This document shows positions 22,130 to 30,064 of a stretch of 64,000 bases of DNA, piece by piece. Under the pieces are notes generated by a model, which did not search any database, had not been told where the DNA came from, and saw only the letters and a list, made by a program, of their open reading frames with translations. This stretch comes from an uncultured bacterium. GTDB lineage: Bacteria; Verrucomicrobiota; Kiritimatiellia; RFP12; UBA1067. The DNA is taken from the NCBI GenBank assembly GCA_902800055.1, contig CADCCW010000008.1:1-64000 (forward strand), written 5' to 3'. Made by a program: the position numbers and the translations under genes. Every line of letters begins with the position of its first letter. The stretch's first letter is position 1.

Positions 22130-23791
22130 TTAAACGCCGAGCTTGGCAGACTCCCCGTCGACGAGGACGGCGAGGGCGGTGATGTCGTCGTACTGCTCCG
22201 CGCCGGACGTGAAGGCGTCCAGGTCCCGCTCCAGTCCGTCGACAAAGACGGACGGCGCATCCTTCGCGTGCGCAGACGCATACGCCAGCAGCCGCCCTTC
22301 GCCGTACTGCTCGTGGTCGGCCCGCTCCGCCTCGGTGACGCCGTCGGTGTAGGCCAGCAGCATCGTGCCGGGCGCGAACACCGCCTCCTGCTGCGCATAC
22401 GAGTATTCGTCCAGCACCCCGACGGCAATGTTCTTTTTCGCCGCGAGGAACTCCGCGCCCTTCCCCGGCGGCACGACGACGAGCGGCGTGTGCCCGGCGT
22501 TGCAGTATTCCATCCGCCCGGACGAGAGGTCGATGCGGCCAACGAAAAGCGTCACGAACATGCACGCGCCGTTGTCCTTGCAGAGAAGCGCGTTGATGCG
22601 GGAGACGATCTCGTCCGGCGGCAGCCCCATGTCCGTCGCCATGCGGAAGCCGGCCCCCGCCAGAAAGGCGAACAGCGCCGCCGGAATGCCCTTGCCCGAC
22701 GCGTCGCCAACCGCGAAATAGAGCACCCCGTCCTTCTCCCGGAAGTCGTAGAGGTCCCCGCCTACCTCCCGGGCCGGACGGAGAACGGTCCCGATGCACT
22801 GCGGCGCCCTGCGCTTCAGCACGCTCGACTGGATCGTCCGCGCGATGCCCAGCTCGCTGCTGAGCCGCTCGCTGGTGGCCGTCGCGCGCTGGAGCCGCGT
22901 CGAGAACGACCACGAGACGAAGAAGATGAGCCCAAGGCCGACGACCGAGAACAGCGCGATCCGCCGCACCAGGCTGCGCGCGCCCTGCAGGATGTTGGAC
23001 AGCGGACAGACGAGCTCCACCGTCCAGCCGTTGCCGGCCTGGCCGGAAATCACCACCGTGTCGCTTGCCTTCGCGGCGTCAGCGGGGGCGGGGACGAGCG
23101 GCCTGCCGTGCTGGGAGGAAAGGACGGCGTAGGAGTTGGGATACGGCTTGATCGCCGCCACATGGTGCGTCAGGTCGTCGAGCGATATGTCCGCCGTGAG
23201 CACCGCGAAGACCTTCCCGTCGCGGTTTGCCAGCGGGACGGAATACGTACACATCATCACCTCCGCGCCGCCTTTGTCGAAGTACGGCTCGCACCACGAC
23301 GGCTTCCCCGACTCCTTCGGGATGCGGTACCAGTCCATCTCGTGGTACCTGAACGTCTCGCCGCCCTGCTGGATGCGCTTGATACCGCCCTTCCCGTCCT
23401 TGCAGGAGAAGGCTGAGTAGTAGTAGCCCTTCGACGGGAAGAAGTTCGGCTCGAAGGCGACCGTGCTGCCGACGATGAACGGGTTGTTCTGCACGAGCTC
23501 GCCAGTGATCCTGAACATGTAGTCAGGGTCCGAGATCCGCTCCTCGACGATCCAGGCAGAGTTCTCGACCGCGCTTTCGACCGACGCCATCTGGCGGTCG
23601 ATGCGCCCGACCGTCGCCTTCACGACGTTCTCGACGGTGCTGCGCGCCTCGTTCTCCATCATCTTCGACGTGCTGAACGCGACGAAGACCGCGATGGCGA
23701 GGAAGAGCGTCGCCGTGACGGCGACGACCGCAAAGTTGATTCTCTTGACTGAGCGCGTCTTCAACCGCGCCGGATTCGCTTTCGTAAACAT
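22130..23791 (-). CDS. Membrane Cache-domain PP2C/SpoIIE serine phosphatase
   Basis: 553 residues. TM1 about 21-43, a periplasmic Cache-type sensor about 44-280 (NPFIVGSTVAFEP, YYYSAF, WYRIPKESGKPSWCEPYFD, MCTYSVPL), TM2 about 283-305, then a SpoIIE/RsbU-type phosphatase domain (EVGGDLYDF, FAVGDASGKGIPAALF, YCNAGHTPLVVV, LLAYTDGVTEAER, QYDDITALAV) with the metal-binding aspartates present. It should dephosphorylate a Ser/Thr-phosphorylated partner, typically an anti-sigma antagonist, when an extracellular small molecule binds. No STAS or RsbW partner is in the window. It ends a leftward run with the sensory hydrogenase genes, 85 nt after the last one. Confidence 0.9.
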   Translation of the reverse strand: MFTKANPARLKTRSVKRINFAVVAVTATLFLAIAVFVAFSTSKMMENEARSTVENVVKATVGRIDRQMASVESAVENSAWIVEERISDPDYMFRITGELVQNNPFIVGSTVAFEPNFFPSKGYYYSAFSCKDGKGGIKRIQQGGETFRYHEMDWYRIPKESGKPSWCEPYFDKGGAEVMMCTYSVPLANRDGKVFAVLTADISLDDLTHHVAAIKPYPNSYAVLSSQHGRPLVPAPADAAKASDTVVISGQAGNGWTVELVCPLSNILQGARSLVRRIALFSVVGLGLIFFVSWSFSTRLQRATATSERLSSELGIARTIQSSVLKRRAPQCIGTVLRPAREVGGDLYDFREKDGVLYFAVGDASGKGIPAALFAFLAGAGFRMATDMGLPPDEIVSRINALLCKDNGACMFVTLFVGRIDLSSGRMEYCNAGHTPLVVVPPGKGAEFLAAKKNIAVGVLDEYSYAQQEAVFAPGTMLLAYTDGVTEAERADHEQYGEGRLLAYASAHAKDAPSVFVDGLERDLDAFTSGAEQYDDITALAVLVDGESAKLGV

Positions 23792-23876
23792 TGTCTACAC
23801 CTCGTCTTCCATGTTGACTATACCTTGTCCGCCGCGTCTTCATCGCCCGCAGCTGAGTCGCGCGCCGTCCGCGCGC

Positions 23877-25271
23877 TCAGGTGAGCGAGCACGGGCCGTT
23901 CTGGCAGCCGCCGGGGCAGGCCATCACCTCCAGGAAGTTCACGGGGAGCTTCCCGGCGGCGTAGAGCTTGACCATGGCGCAGGTCTTGCGGTCGATGCCG
24001 TTTATCTGCTTCGCGTCCAGCTTGAAGCCGGGTATCTTCGCCGTCGCCTCGGCGAGGACTGCGTCCGTCACGCCGCAACTCCTCGCGTAGTTGCGGGCGG
24101 TCGGGTTCGCGGGGCGCTCCACCGGCCATGGCTCGCAGGCGATGACGTCGATCTTGCGTCCGGCGAGGATGGCGCCGAGCTCCTCGAAGGAGAGGACGTA
24201 GTCCACGTCCTTGCGCCTCGCCTCGCTGCGCTTCGCGACGCAGGGGCCGATGAACACCGTCTTGGCGGACGGGTCCTTCTTCTTCGCGATTTCGTGCGCG
24301 TATACCATGGGACTGGGAGTCAGCGAAACGTGGTTCACGAGGTCGGGCATGTGCTTTCCGACCAGGTTCACCCAGGCCGGGCAGCACGACGTGGTCATGA
24401 ACGTCTTCTGGTCCTTCTCCATGCGCTCGATGAATTCGGCGGTCTCGTGCTCGGTTGTCTTCTCCGCGCCGAGCGCGACCTCCATGACGTCGGCGAAACC
24501 GGCCTTCGCGCAGGCCGAGAGGAGTTGTTCGATCTTTCCGGGGAACTGCTTCTCCGCCGCGGGCGCGATCATCGCGACGAGCTTTTCGCCGCGCTTCATC
24601 GCCGCAAGCACGTCCACGAGCTGCGAACGCTCCATGACCGCCGCGAACGGACACGCGGCGAAGCATTTGCCGCAGAAGATGCACTTCTCGAAGTCGATCT
24701 CGGCTACGCCATGGTCGTTCTTGCGGATTGCCCCGACCGGGCAGGCGTCCTCGCAGGGCACGGAAGTCTTGACGATCGCGTGGTATGGGCAGGCGGTGAT
24801 GCACTTGCCGCACTTGATGCAGAGGGACTGGTCGATCACCGACTGCCCGCCGACGATGGAGATCGCCTTCTTCGGGCAGTTGTACACGCACGGGCGCGCG
24901 ATGCAGCCGCGGCAGTTTGGCGTGGAGACGACCTTCGCGTCCGGGCAGCCGCTGCACGCTGGCCCGCACACGCTGAGCGGCGTTTTCGGCCTGGTGTCGT
25001 TCGCCCCTCCGCCCCACGCCTTCTCGGCGAAATAGGCGGCGAGGGACTTGGCCTCGTCCGTCTCGTCCTCCACGGACACTCCCAGAAGCGCCATCAGCCG
25101 GTACTTGAAGATCGCGCGGTCGTGGTAGACGCAGCAGCCCGACGCGACCGAGTTCTTCGGCCTGAGCTTGATCGGGATCTGGTCGAGCTCCTTCTCGAGC
25201 GTGCCGTCGTCGAACGCGCGCACGATGCGGATCATCAGCTCGCGGCGGATGAAAGTGGATCCGTTGAGCAT
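23877..25271 (-). CDS. [FeFe] hydrogenase-like protein, group B type
   Basis: 464 residues. An N-terminal segment with SGCCVYHDRAI, a cysteine-rich ferredoxin region (about 102-208) able to hold several [4Fe-4S] clusters, and an H-cluster domain with L1 TSCCPAW (294-300), L2 IGPCVAKRSE (341-350) and L3 EVMACPGGC (448-456). All H-cluster cysteines and the proton-relay cysteine are present, so catalysis is possible. The domain layout fits the poorly characterised group B of anaerobes. It starts 1 nt after a thioredoxin-like ferredoxin and belongs to the sensory hydrogenase cluster. It depends on HydF/HydE/HydG for its cofactor. Confidence 0.9.
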   Translation of the reverse strand: MLNGSTFIRRELMIRIVRAFDDGTLEKELDQIPIKLRPKNSVASGCCVYHDRAIFKYRLMALLGVSVEDETDEAKSLAAYFAEKAWGGGANDTRPKTPLSVCGPACSGCPDAKVVSTPNCRGCIARPCVYNCPKKAISIVGGQSVIDQSLCIKCGKCITACPYHAIVKTSVPCEDACPVGAIRKNDHGVAEIDFEKCIFCGKCFAACPFAAVMERSQLVDVLAAMKRGEKLVAMIAPAAEKQFPGKIEQLLSACAKAGFADVMEVALGAEKTTEHETAEFIERMEKDQKTFMTTSCCPAWVNLVGKHMPDLVNHVSLTPSPMVYAHEIAKKKDPSAKTVFIGPCVAKRSEARRKDVDYVLSFEELGAILAGRKIDVIACEPWPVERPANPTARNYARSCGVTDAVLAEATAKIPGFKLDAKQINGIDRKTCAMVKLYAAGKLPVNFLEVMACPGGCQNGPCSLT

Positions 25272-25272
25272 T

Positions 25273-25536
25273 TTACTCGGCCTCCGTCAGCAGCTCGCCG
25301 ATGCGCGCGGTCAGCTTCTCCGGCGTGGCCTGCGCCATGATCTCGGTGTCGTTTATGCGCACGTACGGGGCTCCGCCGAGATTCTCCTTCTCGCAGAGCT
25401 CGAGGCAGGTCCTCGCCTCGACCTCGACCCTGCCGCGCCATTCGGCGGGAAGCTGGTCTTCGAGGTCCATCATGTTCGCCGCGCCCAGCAGGTAGCACGC
25501 CGTGCCGCAGCATATCTCGACTTTGACTTTTTCCAT
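25273..25536 (-). CDS. Thioredoxin-like [2Fe-2S] ferredoxin (87 aa)
   Basis: A NuoE-C-terminus-like ferredoxin with four ligand cysteines in the family pattern: C9-x4-C14 and C44-x3-C48. Probably passes electrons between the flanking hydrogenase-type proteins. It sits between the SpoIIE phosphatase (16 nt) and the group B hydrogenase (1 nt). Confidence 0.85.
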   Translation of the reverse strand: MEKVKVEICCGTACYLLGAANMMDLEDQLPAEWRGRVEVEARTCLELCEKENLGGAPYVRINDTEIMAQATPEKLTARIGELLTEAE

Positions 25537-25553
25537 GTCCGTCTCCTTTTCTG

Positions 25554-26771
25554 TCAGTAGTAGTCTACGGTGACCTTCTTGCGGTAGTTCTTCTCCAGCG
25601 CCGCGGCGATGCGCTTGACGACGCTTCGCCTGAGCTCCAGGTCCTGCGGGACGTTCGGATCCTGGTGGGACTCGTTCACCTTCGTGCCGATCACGAACTC
25701 GATGCGGTCGTGGCGCATCATGCGCTCGAGGATCGCGCGCGCGGCGGCGGGCTCGCGCTCAGGCGGACGCATCTGCTCGAGCGCCGAAAGGACGCGCCCG
25801 AGCGTGAGGATGCCCTCGGTTGCGATGCCGACGCCCTCCATCGTGCCGATCGGCGGCAGGCCGCCGGACGTCCGCATGTCCGAGAGCTTCACCTTCACCT
25901 TGACGCCGAGCTCGCGCTCCATGATGTTCGCGGTCGTGCCGCCGCAGATGACGACGTGGTCGAAGCCGAGCGTCGCCTTGCGCGCGTAGTCCGCGTCGTG
26001 CTCCTTGTAGAATGGCGGCCCGGTGAGGACGCGCATGACGCGCGGATGGCGGAGGTAGCAGACGACGCAGCTGATGTCGTCCTTGCAGCCGCCGGGCGCG
26101 AGGTAGAGCGCCTCGTGCGCGATCGCGGCGCTCAGGTCACGCGCCGAGATGTCCGGATCGGCGGCGATCCTCTCCTGGGCGAACTTGAGTACGCCCGAGC
26201 GGCGCCAGCCGAACTTCATGTCCTTCCTCACGCCGAGCCCGGACTGCGTGACGCCGTCCGAGCACAAGATGATGCGGTCGCCGGAACGGAAGTCGGCCTC
26301 GCACTTCCGCACCTCGCGGTCCGGCCAGTGCGACGAGACGATCTGCTCGTCCCTGAGCGGAGCGATCTCGTCCGTACCCCTGAGGTGGATGTAGCCGGGG
26401 TTGCCCATCTCGCTGATGCGCGCCTTTCCGCCGAGGCGGAAGTCGAAGAGCGAGAAGGTGGCGTAGCCGATCTTGCGGACCTCGCAGACGGGGAGCGAGT
26501 CCATGATGATTTCGACCGCCTCGAGCATGGGGACGTTCGATTCGAGGAACTTGATCGCCATCGAGGTCGTCATCGTCGCGAGCACGTTCGCCTTGACGCC
26601 GCTGCCGAGTCCGTCGGAGAGCGCCACGAGGTGCCGGTTCTCCTTCTCGACGGTCATGAACCTGACGTCGTCGCCGCACGCGGCCTGGCCGGTCTTCGTG
26701 TACTGGGCGGCCTCCATCTCGATGAAGAGGTCGCTCGCGGCGCTGTAGCCGCGCTGAAGCGCGTCAGCCAT
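25554..26771 (-). CDS. SpoIIE-type PP2C phosphatase with extra C-terminal domain
   Basis: 405 residues without signal or membrane segment. Residues 1-235 are a PP2C/SpoIIE domain: CGDDVRFM, LSDGLGSGVKAN, EMGNPGYIHL, LCSDGVTQSG, CKDDISCVVCYL. The remaining 170 residues, starting VMRVLTGPPFYKEHDAD, contain VVICGGTTANIMERELG and a run around SDMRTSGGLPPIGTMEGVGI; I do not recognise that domain. It overlaps the HsfB-like gene by 8 nt, so the phosphatase and the PAS hydrogenase are made together. In related sensory-hydrogenase clusters a PP2C protein is a recurring neighbour; output target unknown. Confidence 0.88.
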   Translation of the reverse strand: MADALQRGYSAASDLFIEMEAAQYTKTGQAACGDDVRFMTVEKENRHLVALSDGLGSGVKANVLATMTTSMAIKFLESNVPMLEAVEIIMDSLPVCEVRKIGYATFSLFDFRLGGKARISEMGNPGYIHLRGTDEIAPLRDEQIVSSHWPDREVRKCEADFRSGDRIILCSDGVTQSGLGVRKDMKFGWRRSGVLKFAQERIAADPDISARDLSAAIAHEALYLAPGGCKDDISCVVCYLRHPRVMRVLTGPPFYKEHDADYARKATLGFDHVVICGGTTANIMERELGVKVKVKLSDMRTSGGLPPIGTMEGVGIATEGILTLGRVLSALEQMRPPEREPAAARAILERMMRHDRIEFVIGTKVNESHQDPNVPQDLELRRSVVKRIAAALEKNYRKKVTVDYY

Positions 26772-28518
26772 TCAGGTACTCCTCGCTTCCGCCTTCGCGG
26801 AGCCGCTTGCCGACGGTCTGGGATTCATACGCGCCCGCGATCTCGTTGAGCATGATCTCCGTCTCGGCGATGTGCTCGCCGAAGAGCCGCGCCACCTGCT
26901 GGACGGTGTAGACGTTCTTCCGGATGACGTCGCGCGCCTTCGCGGCGATCTCCTCGCGCCGGCCCTCGTTCTTCGTGACGTCCTGCACTACCGCGCCCGC
27001 GAACTTGCCGACGCTGATCGGGAAGACGCTGATCGTGACGATGCGTCCGCTCCACTGCTGGCGGTACTTGACGATCTCGCTGCCGTGCTCCACCGCACCC
27101 GTGAAGAGCTCCGCGAACTCGGGCATGAAGCCGTCCACGCCGAGCCCGTCGAGGTTGCCGAGCGCGTCGTACTCGCCGAGCGCGCCCGCCATTTCCGCGA
27201 AGAGCCGGTTGCACTCGACGATGAGCCCCTTCGCGTCGACGATGACGACGCCGGCCGGTATGTACTTGATGAGCGCGTTGGAAGTGCGCTGGAAGTTCTT
27301 CTTGAGGTAGATGTGGCACATCGCCTCCTCGGCCTTGCCGGCGAGGAGCGCCTTCGCGAACTCGCGGCACGAGTTGTAGCCGCACGCGCCGCAGTTGATC
27401 TCGTCGGCCTTGGCCGTCTTCCCGACGCGCGCGAGCGCGCCCGCGATCGCCGCCTCGTCCGGCTCGTCCTCCACGACCGCCGCGGCCGGATAGGCCGAGG
27501 TTCCGCAGTGCGCGAAGCAGCGCGAGGAGGAGGCGCGAATCGGCGCGGTTGCGTCGGTCGCGAAGAGCGTCGCGAGCCCCGAGGCGCCGCGCGGCATGGC
27601 GGGGCCGTTGACGCAGCCGCCAGGGCACGCCAGCACCTCGACGAACAGCTTGCGCTGGAAGTTCTCCGGATGCAGCCCGAACTCCGCGGGATCGAAGTCC
27701 TCGAGCATCCTGCGGAAGTCCTCGAGCCCCGAGACGGAGACGTACCTGACGTCCGTCCTGCCGTCGCGCAGCGTGTCGTTCATCCCGCCTTCGACGGAGT
27801 AGAAGCGTCCTTCCTCGGCCGGCCCAAGCGCGAGCTCGGCCTCCTTGCCGAAGGTGATGCCGCGCTCCGCGAGGAACTGCTCGAGCGCGGGGAAGATGAC
27901 GGCGAGCGCGAGCTCGTCCGGATGCGAGTCGGACTCGTTCTTCTTCGCCGCGCACGGCCCGAAGAAGACGACCTTCGCGTCCTGGCCGTACTTCTCCCTG
28001 ATGAGCCGGCAGTGCGCGCGCACGGGCGAGGGTAGGGGGGAGATGAACTTGGCGTAGGCAGGCAGGTACTTGCGCACCATGTCGACCGCGGCGGGACAGG
28101 CGGACGAGATGACGAGCGGGGAGTCCGTCTCGTCGAGGAGCTTCGAGACGTGCGCGCTCACCGCCTCAGCGCCGTGCGCGGTCTCGCTCGCGCCCGCGAA
28201 GCCGGCGGCCTTCAGCGCCGCGGCGATCTGCCCGATCGTCACGCCCTTGAAGTAGCCGGCGAAGCTCGGCGCGACGGACGCGTACAGCTTCGCGCCGGAC
28301 GCGACGAGCTCCTTGAGGCGCGCGAGGTCGCTCCTGATCTTCTTCGCGTGCGCGGGGCACACCTTCACGCACTCGCCGCAGGCGACGCACGCCTCCGGGA
28401 TCACGCTCGCCTTGCCGTTGACGATCCTGATCGCCTTCACCGGACAGTGCCGCACGCACTTGTAGCAGTCCTGGCACTCGTTCTCAGTCGTGTAAACCGG
28501 GCTTGTGACCGTCATCAT
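26764..28518 (-). CDS. Sensory [FeFe] hydrogenase with PAS domain (HsfB/HydS-like, group C)
   Basis: 584 residues. Two [4Fe-4S] motifs (CQDCYKCVRHCP and CVACGECVKVCP), an H-cluster domain with L1 SSACPA (138-143), L2 FGPCAAKKNE (187-195) and L3 EVLACPGGC (about 314), another iron-sulfur motif NCGACGYNSC (about 395-405), and a C-terminal PAS domain (about 425-525; VVIVDAKGLIVECNRLFAE). In L1 the first cysteine of TSCCP, the proton-relay residue, is alanine, as in sensory HydS proteins with low turnover. It probably reports H2 or redox state through PAS to the overlapping phosphatase (inference). Confidence 0.92.
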   Translation of the reverse strand: MMTVTSPVYTTENECQDCYKCVRHCPVKAIRIVNGKASVIPEACVACGECVKVCPAHAKKIRSDLARLKELVASGAKLYASVAPSFAGYFKGVTIGQIAAALKAAGFAGASETAHGAEAVSAHVSKLLDETDSPLVISSACPAAVDMVRKYLPAYAKFISPLPSPVRAHCRLIREKYGQDAKVVFFGPCAAKKNESDSHPDELALAVIFPALEQFLAERGITFGKEAELALGPAEEGRFYSVEGGMNDTLRDGRTDVRYVSVSGLEDFRRMLEDFDPAEFGLHPENFQRKLFVEVLACPGGCVNGPAMPRGASGLATLFATDATAPIRASSSRCFAHCGTSAYPAAAVVEDEPDEAAIAGALARVGKTAKADEINCGACGYNSCREFAKALLAGKAEEAMCHIYLKKNFQRTSNALIKYIPAGVVIVDAKGLIVECNRLFAEMAGALGEYDALGNLDGLGVDGFMPEFAELFTGAVEHGSEIVKYRQQWSGRIVTISVFPISVGKFAGAVVQDVTKNEGRREEIAAKARDVIRKNVYTVQQVARLFGEHIAETEIMLNEIAGAYESQTVGKRLREGGSEEYLNG

Positions 28519-28519
28519 A

Positions 28520-28798
28520 TCAGCCTTTCTGCGGGAACGTCGCCTCGAGGATGTCGCGCATCACGAGCGGGTCCACGTGCTTGTAGACCTTCCCGTCCAC
28601 TACCACGACCGGTCCGTCCGCGCAGTTGCCGGTGCACAGGCTCGCGCCGAGGTCGACGTCGACCTCGTCCTTCAGCCCGCGCTCGGCGAGAAAGCTTTCG
28701 CACGCCTCGACGGTCTTCTCGTTCCCGCGCGCGAAGCACGAACTGCCCATGCAGATGGTTATCTGCGGTCTACGTGGAGTCGCTGCCTCTGTTTCCAT
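28520..28798 (-). CDS. Thioredoxin-like [2Fe-2S] ferredoxin (92 aa)
   Basis: Ligand cysteines C16-x4-C21 and C55-x3-C59, the HydC/NuoE C-terminal fold alone. It is the first gene of the sensory hydrogenase operon, 1 nt before the PAS hydrogenase, and probably exchanges electrons with it. Confidence 0.87.
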   Translation of the reverse strand: METEAATPRRPQITICMGSSCFARGNEKTVEACESFLAERGLKDEVDVDLGASLCTGNCADGPVVVVDGKVYKHVDPLVMRDILEATFPQKG

Positions 28799-28865
28799 GT
28801 CCTGCTTTGTTCCTTGTCGGATGAGTTTTCCGCCGAAATCCTAATCCGACGGGATAACGGCGCAT

Positions 28866-28871
28866 AGTATA
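28866..28871 (-). promoter_or_regulatory. -10 box of the sensory hydrogenase operon
   Basis: TATACT on the minus strand, in the context GCTATACTATG, about 67 nt before the first gene at 28798. The leader contains no obvious terminator. Confidence 0.5.
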
Positions 28872-28960
28872 GCACTTTTCGCGCGCGCACACAAGTAGAG
28901 CGCCGCGGTCGTAGCGAAATCCCCTCGACGGAGACACGAACTGTCTGCCGGGATTTTTGG

Positions 28961-28966
28961 TATAAT
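28961..28966 (+). promoter_or_regulatory. -10 box of hisC
   Basis: TATAAT in the context TTTTTGGTATAATATTC, 8 nt before the hisC ATG at 28975; predicts a leaderless mRNA. Confidence 0.7.
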
Positions 28967-28974
28967 ATTCAGAA

Positions 28975-30051
28975 ATGAGAACCGCATCCCACATCTTGAG
29001 ACTCGAGCCGTACACGCCCGGCGAGCAGCCGGCGTCGCGCCGCGTCGTCAAGCTGAACACCAACGAGAGCCCGTATCCGCCGTCGCCAAAGTGCGCGGCC
29101 GTGCTTTCGTCGTTCAACCTCGACGACCTGCGGCGCTATCCTGACCCCAACTTCACGGCGCTCACGAAGGCGATAGCCGACAAAAACGGCACGACGCCTG
29201 ACCGCGTATTCGTCGGCAATGGCTCAGCCGAGATACTCGCCCTCGCATCGCACGTCTTTGTGGAGAACGACGAATCGATCGGCTCGCTCGACCCGAGCTA
29301 CACGCTCTACAAGGCGCTCGCGGCGATACACGACGTAAAGTGGGTTGGCGTCGGCCGCGCGGCAGACGATGCGCAACGCGCAAGATCTGCCCTCGCAGAA
29401 TGCCGCAGATCCAACATCTCGCTTTTCCTCTGGACGAATCCCAACGCGCCGACAGGCGAATTCGTCGAGCCAGAGACCATCGCCGCGTTCGCGGGGAAGT
29501 TCAAGGGCGTGGTGCTCGTAGACGAGGCGTATGCAGACTTCGCACGCGGCAACTGCATGTCGCTTGCCACTGCCAAGCGCAACAGAAACGTAATCGTAAT
29601 GCGCACGTTCTCGAAGAGCTATTCGCTCGCCGGACTTCGCGTAGGCTACTGCATCGGCCCTAAGGACCTTATCAAAGCGCTGTACAAGACGAAGCCATCG
29701 TACAACGTCGACGCCGTGGCCCAGGCAGTCGCGCTCACGGCGCTCAAGGACGGTGCGTACCACAGGAAGACGGTTGCCAAGGTCATAAAGACCCGCGCGG
29801 CATTCGAGAAGGCACTCGCGAAGCGCGGATGGGATGTAATCAAGAGCGAAGCCAACTTCGTCTTCACGAAGCCGCCGACGGGAGATGCGGCAAATGACAT
29901 CTTCTCGTATCTCAGGGACAGGAACATCCTCGTGCGCTACTTCCCGGGGCCTATCACCGGCGACTGGCTGCGCATCACGATCGGGACCGACGGGCAGATG
30001 AAAACGCTGCTCGCCGCCCTCGACGACCGCTTTAAAAAGCTGAAAGGTTGA
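28975..30051 (+). CDS. hisC: Histidinol-phosphate aminotransferase
   Basis: 358 residues, fold-type I aminotransferase. KLNTNESPYPPSP is the HisC substrate-binding start, GNGSAEILAL binds PLP phosphate, WTNPNAPTGEF and LVDEAYADF follow, and K214 in TFSKSYSLAGLRVGY is the Schiff-base lysine; the C-terminal arginine motif is WLRITIGT. It converts imidazole-acetol phosphate and glutamate to histidinol phosphate. A related aromatic or cobalamin-pathway aminotransferase is possible but the motifs fit HisC well. It stands alone with a leaderless promoter and ends in an octamer repeat that overlaps its stop codon. Confidence 0.9.
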   Translation: MRTASHILRLEPYTPGEQPASRRVVKLNTNESPYPPSPKCAAVLSSFNLDDLRRYPDPNFTALTKAIADKNGTTPDRVFVGNGSAEILALASHVFVENDESIGSLDPSYTLYKALAAIHDVKWVGVGRAADDAQRARSALAECRRSNISLFLWTNPNAPTGEFVEPETIAAFAGKFKGVVLVDEAYADFARGNCMSLATAKRNRNVIVMRTFSKSYSLAGLRVGYCIGPKDLIKALYKTKPSYNVDAVAQAVALTALKDGAYHRKTVAKVIKTRAAFEKALAKRGWDVIKSEANFVFTKPPTGDAANDIFSYLRDRNILVRYFPGPITGDWLRITIGTDGQMKTLLAALDDRFKKLKG

Positions 30052-30062
30052 AAGGTCAAAGG
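30039..30062. repeat. Octamer repeat at the end of hisC
   Basis: GCTGAAAG, GTTGAAAG, GTCAAAGG. The run encodes the last residues of HisC (KLKG) and its stop, then fills the spacer to the convergent GH2 gene. Confidence 0.55.
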
Positions 30063-30064
30063 AC

